Made by a program: the position numbers and the translations under genes. DNA of 64,000 nt from Flavobacteriaceae bacterium UBA1903. GTDB taxonomy: Bacteria > Bacteroidota > Bacteroidia > Flavobacteriales > Flavobacteriaceae. The notes beneath the pieces are model-generated. The model was given only the letters and a program-made list of their open reading frames with translations, did no database searches and was not told where the DNA came from. The number at the start of each line of letters is the position of its first letter. Position 1 is the first letter of the stretch. Shown in pieces: positions 16,539 through 23,250 of the stretch. Location: contig DDGL01000016.1 in assembly GCA_002337605.1 (NCBI GenBank), positions 344,973-408,972 of the forward strand, read 5' to 3'.

Positions 16539-17381
16539 CTATCTGTGTAGTGCTATTACAGGTGTACCGGGGAGTGGGCCCAAATCTGTGATTCGCGAAT
16601 GGGTAATGCCCAATTTTCTCCAGAAATCTGGTTTTCTGTCCATTAAACAAATTATATAATCTGAATGATATTTTGCAAAATCTTTTAACGCAGGGGCATT
16701 TTCAACATATTCCACTGCAATGGATTTTTCAGAGAGCATTTCCAGGTAATAGCGCACCTTGTTTTGATGGGCTATTTGAAGCCCAGATAGGTTTTCTTTA
16801 CCAGATAGCGTTACTATCTTAATACTACCATTGGAAATTTTTACCAAAGAGTACCAATTTTCGAGTTCAGCTTTTGGAAGCGCTAAATCAAAGTTTGATA
16901 CCAATACAAATTTTGGTTTCTTATGCATTTTTGCAGAAGATGGAATAATCATTACGGGACATTCCCTTATATTTTCAATAATATTTTTAGTATTCCTACT
17001 GTATCTTTCTACACCTTCATTGGTGTTATCTCTCCCAGGAAGCACTACTAAATCTATTTCTACCTTCTTAATAGTTTTTTTAATTGCCTCAATAAGATTA
17101 GAACATTGGGAAATGGCGTTGAAACGGTGTTTGTCATTTCTGTTGTTATGGGTGTATTTGTCTATTGCTTGCCCCAGGTTCACCTCTGAAAAAAGCTTTG
17201 GTTTTTCAAAGAAATCATCGTCAGCTTGTAAAAGTTGAATACCGTTTAAACCATTTATATCATAGGAATAGGTATTCAGGAAATAGAACTGACATTTCTC
17301 TTTTTTAAAGAATGTAACGGCATAATCGATAGCATCATAGCTACTGAATTTAAAATTGATAGGAATTAATATCTTTTTCAT
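16539..17381 (-). CDS. Universal stress protein family, two-domain
   Basis: 280 residues. It begins KILIPINFKFSSYDAIDYAV, a UspA first strand, and has a second UspA-like half starting at KFVLVSNFDLALPKAEL. The ATP loop of domain one (GRDNTNEGVERYSRNTKN) is only loosely G-x2-G-x9-G, and domain two lacks it, so nucleotide binding is uncertain. Its start is similar to the partial stress protein at 1-394. It is the eighth gene of the glutamate dehydrogenase operon, 12 bp after the preceding gene. Confidence 0.75.
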   Translation of the reverse strand: MKKILIPINFKFSSYDAIDYAVTFFKKEKCQFYFLNTYSYDINGLNGIQLLQADDDFFEKPKLFSEVNLGQAIDKYTHNNRNDKHRFNAISQCSNLIEAIKKTIKKVEIDLVVLPGRDNTNEGVERYSRNTKNIIENIRECPVMIIPSSAKMHKKPKFVLVSNFDLALPKAELENWYSLVKISNGSIKIVTLSGKENLSGLQIAHQNKVRYYLEMLSEKSIAVEYVENAPALKDFAKYHSDYIICLMDRKPDFWRKLGITHSRITDLGPLPGTPVIALHR

Positions 17382-17393
17382 CTTTTCAAGGTT

Positions 17394-17783
17394 TTATCTA
17401 CGTTGATACTTGGATAATTTTTGGTATATCCCTTTTTTGAATTGTGTGAATTCTTGAATAAATGCAATATGAACACCACGTTTCTTTTCGTGTTCTTTTG
17501 CTCGGCTTACATTATATTCCCTTTTCCCGTATTCATATTCTGTCTTAAGTTCTTGTTCATATTTGCAGAGCATAGCTAACAGTAAGGTATTCTTCCTGCG
17601 CAAGCCCTGTAGCATAGCTTCTGCATTTTGATCTTTAATAAGTTGCTGTCCAATAATTTTTAAATAATCAATTTCTGTGTTTATCTTGGTAACTGTATCC
17701 ATCCAATGGCATAGTTCTATAAGATCTTTCTTAATACATAGCCTTCGGTGCGCATTTACTTTGTATGGGAGTTCAATTTCCAA
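17394..17783 (-). CDS. Helical cytoplasmic protein B, unknown function
   Basis: 129 residues, predicted almost all alpha-helical, with no signal peptide or membrane helix. It resembles the gene product just upstream (17796-18218) in length, helix pattern and a few positions (W-x5-I-x2-E, an N-T-L-L segment, a late H-E and a basic C-terminus), so the pair may be paralogous. I do not recognise the family. Spacing of 12 bp on both sides places it firmly in the operon. Confidence 0.65.
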   Translation of the reverse strand: MEIELPYKVNAHRRLCIKKDLIELCHWMDTVTKINTEIDYLKIIGQQLIKDQNAEAMLQGLRRKNTLLLAMLCKYEQELKTEYEYGKREYNVSRAKEHEKKRGVHIAFIQEFTQFKKGIYQKLSKYQRR

Positions 17784-17795
17784 AATAGCTTGACC

Positions 17796-18218
17796 TTACG
17801 ATATCCCATTTAAAAGGGTAAACTTGCCCTGTACTTTGCTAAAAAATTCATCTTTCAACCTTCTGTATTTATCAAGATGGTACAGATAACTCCTTCTGTA
17901 GCTTTCGTGCTCAGTAATAAAGGCCATGTCACATTGCGTGTCTTCACATTCAACAATTTCCTCTCTGGAATTCATATAGTTATGAAGTGCCCTGAGTAAT
18001 GTTTCATTTTCAACATCTTTCTTCTGAAATTTTTGGAGCACGCTATCGTCTTCAAGTGTATTACTTAAATCTTCTCCACAAAGACCAATGAGGTTGCTCA
18101 GCTCTTTTTTTATGTACTTTAAATGGTTTATCCAGTTTTCAAGCTCCATCGTGTTTATTTTGTGTGTAACATCCACATCAGTATCATGATTAAATATTTT
18201 TGTTTGTATGGCTTCCAT
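17796..18218 (-). CDS. Helical cytoplasmic protein A, unknown function
   Basis: 140 residues, predicted mainly long helices (ENWINHLKYIKKELSNLIG and RALHNYMNSREE) with a C-terminal basic helix HLDKYRRLKDEFF. It has three cysteines, two in ECEDTQC. No known domain is recognised. It lies 12 bp from the GreA-like gene and 12 bp from its possible paralogue, within the glutamate dehydrogenase operon. Confidence 0.65.
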   Translation of the reverse strand: MEAIQTKIFNHDTDVDVTHKINTMELENWINHLKYIKKELSNLIGLCGEDLSNTLEDDSVLQKFQKKDVENETLLRALHNYMNSREEIVECEDTQCDMAFITEHESYRRSYLYHLDKYRRLKDEFFSKVQGKFTLLNGIS

Positions 18219-18230
18219 TTTCTCAATTTT

Positions 18231-18650
18231 TTAAATAGGTACTTCTATTTTTTTTTGGGTTGCGTCCTGGGTTACAGTTACAATTTTTATTATTTGTTTG
18301 CCAGAGGGAAAATCCCACTCAATCTTGTCTCCTTCAGAATAACCATATAGAGCAGCACCCATAGGTGTAAGAATGGATATTTTATTCTGTTTGGCATCTT
18401 TATCTGCTGGAGCTACTAGTTGAATGACTTTCTCCCAACCATTTTCAGAATACACCATCACTTTACTATTAAAGCGAATCACGTCTTCTGGCATTTCATC
18501 CTCATTCATAATTTGAGCACTTTTAAGCTCTGTGCTCAATCGTTGTAGTGATTTTTGTGTTTCAAAATCTTCGGCATAGCCTGAGATATTGAGTATGCGT
18601 TTTAGGTACACATACTCTTTTTTTTCTATAATTAAACTTCCGTATTTCAT
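18231..18650 (-). CDS. GreA/Rnk-like protein
   Basis: 139 residues. The C-terminal half matches the GreA/GreB C-terminal domain: VRFNSKVMVYSE-type strand, IQLVAPADKDAKQNKISILTPMGAALYGYSEGDKIEWDFPSG. The N-terminal part is too short for the coiled coil of a full GreA (about 158 residues), which is the pattern of Rnk. Members bind RNA polymerase at the secondary channel or modulate nucleotide pools. Placement between gdhA and helical protein A suggests a stress-linked transcription modulator. Confidence 0.8.
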   Translation of the reverse strand: MKYGSLIIEKKEYVYLKRILNISGYAEDFETQKSLQRLSTELKSAQIMNEDEMPEDVIRFNSKVMVYSENGWEKVIQLVAPADKDAKQNKISILTPMGAALYGYSEGDKIEWDFPSGKQIIKIVTVTQDATQKKIEVPI

Positions 18651-18675
18651 TTCTTCATTTTTTAGAATTCATAAA

Positions 18676-19983
18676 TCAAGGGAAAATACCTCGCTGGATA
18701 TAGGCCTTTTCAATTCTTCTAATTGCAATACAATATGCAGCGGTTCTAAAATCCATATCCTCATTTTTAGCATACTCATACACTTTGTTGAATGATTCAC
18801 GCATTTTCTTGTCAAGTTTTGCCATTACCTCGTCCAGTTGCCATAGTTCACCATTTCGGTTCTGCAACCATTCAAAATAACTGCCTACCACACCGCCAGA
18901 ATTGCAAAGAATATCTGGGATTATAGTCACGCCGCGCTCTAGAAGTAATTTTTCACCTTCTACATTGGTAGGACCATTGGCTCCTTCGGCGATGAGTCTG
19001 GCTTTTATTTTGGTAGCGTTTTCTTTGGTAATCTGGTTGCCTAATGCCGCCGGAATACAGATGTCACATTCTGAAGTAAAGAATCTTTCATTGTCTAGAT
19101 CAAATGCTTCAGGAAAACCTGATATGCTTCCGTTATTTAATTTTGAATAATTGAAAAGATCTTCCACTTTGATACCATTGGTATTTCTAATACTTCCAAA
19201 AGCATCTTGAACTGCTACCAATTTGGCACCTTCTTTTTCTAAAAAATGAGATGCCCAATATCCCACATTACCAAATCCTTGAACAATGAATTTTTTGCCT
19301 TTTAGTGTTTCTTTATTTTTTTCTGCCCAGAATTTGATGTTTAAAAACACACCATACCCTGTTGCACGGTCACGACCTTCCAAGCCTCCACTACCGTCGG
19401 GCTTTCCTGTTACAACATGCTGGTTTGCGGTACGCTCTGCTGGTGGGCGCGTACTCATATAGGTGTCTGCAATCCAGGCCATTGTCTGGCTATTTGTATT
19501 TACATCTGGTGCAGGAATGTCATGCTCTGGTCCTATATTATCTGCCAATGCAAATGTGAAACGACGTGTGATGCGCTCTAGCTCGCCCTGTGAATATTTT
19601 GAAGGATCTAACTGTATGCCACCCTTGCCACCACCGTATGGTAATCCTGCGAGTGATGTTTTCCAGGTCATCCACATAGCTAATGCTCTTGCAGCATCTA
19701 TATCTACCGTTGGGTGATATCGTAACCCCCCTTTGTAAGGACCTAATGCATTATTGTGTTGTACACGATATCCTGTAAATATTTCAACTTCGCCATTATC
19801 CATCTTTACGGGAAAATGTACGATAATTTCATTATTGGTAATGCTTAAAATCTTACGTATGTTGGGGTGGAGGTCAATATGGTCTGCAGCGCTGTTAAAC
19901 TGCTCCATTACGTTGTCCATCATTCCCTTTACAGGAATTTTTTTCTTTTTAATATTATTTACTTCAGCTGTGATTGTTGTCAT
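18676..19983 (-). CDS. gdhA: Glutamate dehydrogenase
   Basis: 435 residues. It interconverts glutamate and 2-oxoglutarate plus ammonia. Family landmarks: GPYKGGLRYHPTVD, MTWKTSLAGLPYGGGKGGI (catalytic Lys region), PAPDVNTNSQTMAW, TGYGV and the dinucleotide fold FIVQGFGNVG. The Gly-rich fingerprint followed by a non-acidic stretch does not settle NAD versus NADP. It is the fourth gene of a tight operon preceded by a sigma-54-type promoter and NtrC-type activator gene, which would tie it to nitrogen or stress signals. Confidence 0.94.
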   Translation of the reverse strand: MTTITAEVNNIKKKKIPVKGMMDNVMEQFNSAADHIDLHPNIRKILSITNNEIIVHFPVKMDNGEVEIFTGYRVQHNNALGPYKGGLRYHPTVDIDAARALAMWMTWKTSLAGLPYGGGKGGIQLDPSKYSQGELERITRRFTFALADNIGPEHDIPAPDVNTNSQTMAWIADTYMSTRPPAERTANQHVVTGKPDGSGGLEGRDRATGYGVFLNIKFWAEKNKETLKGKKFIVQGFGNVGYWASHFLEKEGAKLVAVQDAFGSIRNTNGIKVEDLFNYSKLNNGSISGFPEAFDLDNERFFTSECDICIPAALGNQITKENATKIKARLIAEGANGPTNVEGEKLLLERGVTIIPDILCNSGGVVGSYFEWLQNRNGELWQLDEVMAKLDKKMRESFNKVYEYAKNEDMDFRTAAYCIAIRRIEKAYIQRGIFP

Positions 19984-20019
19984 AAATATGAACCGTTTTG
20001 AACGGATTTTTTTTCGTGA

Positions 20020-20142
20020 TTATTTAAAAAGTCGGTTGGTGATGCTTCTTTCGTGATATTTTTCGATGATGTACCTACTTCTTCGTTTTAAGACTTCAGC
20101 TCTTTTTTGAGCTTTATGATTTGATTGCACTTGTGTGTTCAT
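20020..20142 (-). CDS. 40-residue basic protein
   Basis: ATG at 20142, stop at 20020. The product (MNTQVQSNHKAQKRAEVLKRR then a Tyr/Arg-rich helix ending TNRLFK, read in two overlapping halves) is strongly basic. It lies 10 bp after the 48-residue gene and 36 bp before gdhA. The continuous small genes with regular spacing suggest real coding, but no family is recognised. An RNA- or nucleic-acid-binding role would fit the charge. Confidence 0.5.
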   Translation of the reverse strand: MNTQVQSNHKAQKRAEVLKRRSRYIIEKYHERSITNRLFK

Positions 20143-20152
20143 AGTTTTATTT

Positions 20153-20299
20153 TTAAAAGGGATTCACTGTCAATCCTCTGTTTCTTAAATTCCGTTTACC
20201 TGCAAACCTATAGGGGCTATTGCGTATGGTATCAAATTTTAATTTTGTTCCTTTTCCTGTTTTTGAAAGGAGTACATCGATTAATTGGTTAAAAATCAT
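20153..20299 (-). CDS. 48-residue basic protein
   Basis: ATG at 20299, stop at 20153; the product starts MIFNQLIDVLLSKTGKG and ends in an Arg/Asn-rich tail. It follows the Cys-rich small gene by 15 bp and precedes the 40-residue gene by 10 bp. No family recognised. Confidence 0.5.
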   Translation of the reverse strand: MIFNQLIDVLLSKTGKGTKLKFDTIRNSPYRFAGKRNLRNRGLTVNPF

Positions 20300-20314
20300 A
20301 TCTTATTTTTTATG

Positions 20315-20491
20315 TTATGCCATTGCCATTTCTAGTTGGCGCTCTGTTTCTAAACTTTTTTCTGGTATTGAAACCTTATTTGCTTTTTCATCATAATCGC
20401 TACACGACCAAACACTGTTTTTTTGGTGTGTTAATATGCAGGTAGCGCTATGGATACAAGTGGGACAAATATTGAAAGTGTTTAATCTCAT
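20315..20491 (-). CDS. 58-residue cysteine-containing small protein, first gene of the gdh operon
   Basis: ATG at 20491, stop at 20315. Four cysteines in the first 30 residues (ICPTC, TC, WSC) plus two histidines suggest a small metal-binding knuckle; the C-terminal half is acidic and polar (SDYDEKANK). It starts about 20 bp downstream of the transcription start expected from the sigma-54-type promoter. No known family is recognised with confidence. Confidence 0.6.
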   Translation of the reverse strand: MRLNTFNICPTCIHSATCILTHQKNSVWSCSDYDEKANKVSIPEKSLETERQLEMAMA

Positions 20492-20521
20492 AGTACATAG
20501 TTATCATTTGATGTAGATAAG

Positions 20522-20536
20522 ACAAGGTGTGTGCCA
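20522..20536 (-). promoter_or_regulatory. Sigma-54-type promoter of the gdh operon
   Basis: On the minus strand the sequence reads TGGCACACACCTTGT: a perfect -24 TGGCAC, 5 bp, then TTGT, one base from the -12 TTGC. Expected transcription start is near 20511, 20 bp before the first ATG. A second TTGGCAC lies just upstream (near 20547) but has no -12 partner at the right spacing. Confidence 0.65.
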
Positions 20537-20567
20537 CTAGATGTGCCAAAAATAGTTGGAAATTAAA

Positions 20568-20590
20568 AAACCCTTGTAGAATAAGGGTTT
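20568..20590 (-). terminator. Terminator of the NtrC-type regulator gene
   Basis: Stem AAACCCTT (20568-20575) with AAGGGTTT (20583-20590), 7-nt loop; on the minus strand the stem runs into T6. It separates the regulator transcript from the sigma-54 promoter. Confidence 0.75.
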
Positions 20591-20627
20591 GGGAGCTTTT
20601 AATAAAATTAAAGTAAAATCAACAACC

Positions 20628-20661
20628 GGTACAAAAACTCCCGGTCGGGATAAAAAGTACC
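20628..20661. promoter_or_regulatory. Large symmetric dyad, candidate activator binding site
   Basis: The layout is GGTAC, 7 bp, CCCG, GT, CGGG, 7 bp, GTACC: both arms match and both A-rich spacers are 7 bp, centre 20644.5. It lies between the end of the NtrC-type gene and the sigma-54 promoter, about 130 bp upstream of the expected start, the usual place for an enhancer bound by an NtrC-class protein. It has no T-run on either side, so it does not look like a terminator. Confidence 0.55.
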
Positions 20662-20675
20662 AGTCTTAAAAATTT

Positions 20676-22004
20676 TTAATCTGAAAGTTTTTGTCTGATA
20701 GTCTTCCTGTCAATTCCTAAAATTTCCGCAGCTTTCGTTTTGTTGTTATCTGTTGCGCGAAGTACTCTTTTTATATGGCGTATTTCCATTTCTTTGAGTG
20801 AAAGCAATGCTTCTTCTGGAAAAGTAATGGTGCGTTTTAAAGCATATGGAAGGTGTTCAATGTTCACCATTTTATCGCACATAATTACAGCGCGTTGTAT
20901 TACGTTTTCAAGCTCTCTTATATTACCTGGCCAATCATAACGTTGTAAAATTTCCGAAGCCTCTGGGCTTATCTTTATAAAGCGGTCTTTGTATTCCACA
21001 CCATATTTAAACAGGAATTTTTTAACCAATAATGGAATGTCTTCTTTGCGTTCTCGTAAAGGAGCTACATCAATTTCAACAACGGTTAGGCGATAATAGA
21101 GGTCTTCCCGAAACGTTTCTTTTTTAATCATTTCTTTTAGGTCGCTATTGGTGGCAGCTATGATACGAACATCAATTTTTTCTGCTTTTTGCGCTCCTAT
21201 TTTTACCACTTCTTTTTCCTGCAATACACGTAGTAAACGAGATTGCACTGCGGTGGATGCGTTACCAATTTCATCTAAAAAAATGGTTCCCCCATTGGCG
21301 GCTTGAAAGAAACCATTTCGCTCTTTTTCTGCCCCTGTAAAGGCGCCTTTTGTATATCCAAATAATTCTGCTTCCAATAAATTTTCAGGAATACCGCCAC
21401 AGTTTACAGCAATAAAGGGGGCTCTGGCAAATTTTCCTTGATAATGAATTGCACGTGCCACGAGCTCTTTACCCGTACCGCTTTCACCCTTAATAAAAAC
21501 GGTGGCTTTGTTATCCTTAACGCGTTCAATAATTTGTATCACTTCATTTATTCTTTCGGAAGCACCTATTATTTCACCGTAAGTATTATCTTTTTTTGTT
21601 GAAATCTTGATGTCTTCAGGAGTCTTCTTCTCTGAAGAATCTATTGACTTGTTGATAGCGGTCTTTAACTCATCTTTTGTAAAAGGCTTGGTTAAGTACT
21701 CTACCACTCCAGATTTTATGACGGCCAGCGAGTCCTGTACCGAAGGATATCCGGTAACAACTAATTTTGGAAGATTTGGATAATGTTCTGAAACAAATTT
21801 AATGAGTTCAAACCCATCTATTTCAGGCATTTTTAAATCGGTTATCAATAAATCTATTTTGGTGTCACGCAAGATTTGTACAGCTTCTTTGACAGATACT
21901 GCTTTATAGGTATGATACTCCCAGGTTGATAAATGACGGTGTAATAATTCTAAAATATGGAGGTCGTCATCTACTATGAGGATGTTTTCTTTTTTTAGCT
22001 GCAT
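20676..22004 (-). CDS. Sigma-54-dependent response regulator, NtrC class
   Basis: 442 residues. The receiver domain has the phospho-acceptor Asp56 (LLITDLKMP) and Lys in LTKPF. The AAA+ domain has Walker A GESGTGKE (173-180), the GAFTGA loop that contacts sigma-54 (220-225) and Walker B TIFLDEIG. The C-terminal Fis-type helix-turn-helix is NKTKAAEILGIDRKTIRQKL. All parts needed for activation are present. The kinase gene ends 3 bp upstream, and the likely target promoter is directly downstream (20522-20536). Confidence 0.93.
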   Translation of the reverse strand: MQLKKENILIVDDDLHILELLHRHLSTWEYHTYKAVSVKEAVQILRDTKIDLLITDLKMPEIDGFELIKFVSEHYPNLPKLVVTGYPSVQDSLAVIKSGVVEYLTKPFTKDELKTAINKSIDSSEKKTPEDIKISTKKDNTYGEIIGASERINEVIQIIERVKDNKATVFIKGESGTGKELVARAIHYQGKFARAPFIAVNCGGIPENLLEAELFGYTKGAFTGAEKERNGFFQAANGGTIFLDEIGNASTAVQSRLLRVLQEKEVVKIGAQKAEKIDVRIIAATNSDLKEMIKKETFREDLYYRLTVVEIDVAPLRERKEDIPLLVKKFLFKYGVEYKDRFIKISPEASEILQRYDWPGNIRELENVIQRAVIMCDKMVNIEHLPYALKRTITFPEEALLSLKEMEIRHIKRVLRATDNNKTKAAEILGIDRKTIRQKLSD

Positions 22005-22007
22005 AGG

Positions 22008-23090
22008 TTAAGATTTTGGGAGTTTTACGGTAAAAGTTGCCCCTTTATTTTCATTATTTTCAACAGTAATACTCCCGTTGTGGCTGGCAACAATACCGTG
22101 TACCACACTCAATCCCAGTCCAGAACCATCACCGGTAGGTTTCGTAGTAAAAAATGGTTGGAATACTTTTTCCATTGCGGTATCTGTCAATCCTGGGCCT
22201 TCATCCATTACTTTTAAAATAATACAATTTATAGTTTGCTGGGCTTCAATAGTGACCAATCCTCCTTTTGGGGAAAAGTAAATGGCATTTATGATTAAGT
22301 TGAAAATAATCTGTGTTAACTGAATGGTATCGGCCTTTAGGAGTAATGTTTCATCTTCAATTTTAACAATGTACTTAACTCCATTCTTTTTAAAGGAAGC
22401 ATCTAGTAGCGCAATAGCATTTTTTATACTGGGTACAATATTTACTTCCTGCATTTCTTGTGGCATTTCGCAGGCAAAAAACATTAATTTTTTGACAATC
22501 TCACGAGAAAATATGGCATTGCTAATAATCTTATCTACATCTTCGGAAGCAGTAGTGTCAGAATCCAAATTATCCTTTAACAATTCGGCAAAGCCCAAAA
22601 TATTTGCTAAGGGTGTATTTAATTCGTGTGCGATACCAGCAGTTATTTCGCCCAAAATCCCCAATCTGTCTGCTCGTTCCATTTGACGTTTAAGGGAACG
22701 TTCATTTTGCTGGATTTCAATTCGCTCTAAGAGATTTCCTAATTTTAGGGTAACGTTATCAAGCAATGGTTGTTCTTCTTTTAAAAAAGTGGCTTCATTA
22801 TTAGTGAGGGAGGCTATAATTTTACCCTTTGGGTTATTAAAAACATTGATAGTTGCCGTAATATAATTTTTTAGATCTTTATTGGATGTCTTGTAGATCT
22901 GAAGCGGTGTTTCAATTATAATTTCGGTGCTTTCTGGAAACTGAAATCCTTTTTTCAAACTTATGGCGATAGCCCTTAGCGTTTCGGTCATTGCACCAAC
23001 ATCTGCATTAACAATTATCGAAGACACTTCATAAAGACACGTAAGTTCCTTAATACGTTCTTTTAGCGCTATTTCTGTTTTACTCATCAT
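22008..23090 (-). CDS. Soluble sensor histidine kinase
   Basis: 360 residues without membrane helices. An N-terminal sensory region (about 1-125, GAF-like in pattern) is followed by a coiled stretch, the H-box GIAHELNTPLANILGF with His155, and an ATPase domain with the N-box (IIFNLIINAIYFSP), DEGPGLT and GDGSGLGLSVVHGI. It is the cognate kinase of the NtrC-type regulator 3 bp downstream. The absence of a membrane anchor implies an internal cue such as redox state or a metabolite, which is inference. Confidence 0.9.
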   Translation of the reverse strand: MMSKTEIALKERIKELTCLYEVSSIIVNADVGAMTETLRAIAISLKKGFQFPESTEIIIETPLQIYKTSNKDLKNYITATINVFNNPKGKIIASLTNNEATFLKEEQPLLDNVTLKLGNLLERIEIQQNERSLKRQMERADRLGILGEITAGIAHELNTPLANILGFAELLKDNLDSDTTASEDVDKIISNAIFSREIVKKLMFFACEMPQEMQEVNIVPSIKNAIALLDASFKKNGVKYIVKIEDETLLLKADTIQLTQIIFNLIINAIYFSPKGGLVTIEAQQTINCIILKVMDEGPGLTDTAMEKVFQPFFTTKPTGDGSGLGLSVVHGIVASHNGSITVENNENKGATFTVKLPKS

Positions 23091-23187
23091 TATGATGCTA
23101 AAATAAACAAATTAGGTTTTAAACTATGAAGCAAGGCTGTTGTTCAATTTTATACAACGCCCTTTTTGGGGAATAAAAAAGTAAAAC

Positions 23188-23230
23188 TGACAAAAGTCAT
23201 CTTTTCAATGAGCCATCTTTTACACCTTTG
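23188..23230 (+). promoter_or_regulatory. Fnr-type operator plus -7 element
   Basis: TGACAAAAGTCA (23188-23199), perfect palindrome, centre 29.5 bp from CACCTTTG (23223-23230), one mismatch from TAnnTTTG. It drives the copper ATPase gene that starts at 23251. Confidence 0.75.
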
Positions 23231-23250
23231 CCACAGGTATAGAGTAAATT

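Noticed and set aside
20541..20547. Second TTGGCAC upstream of the sigma-54-type promoter
   Set aside because: No TTGC-like -12 element at the required distance.
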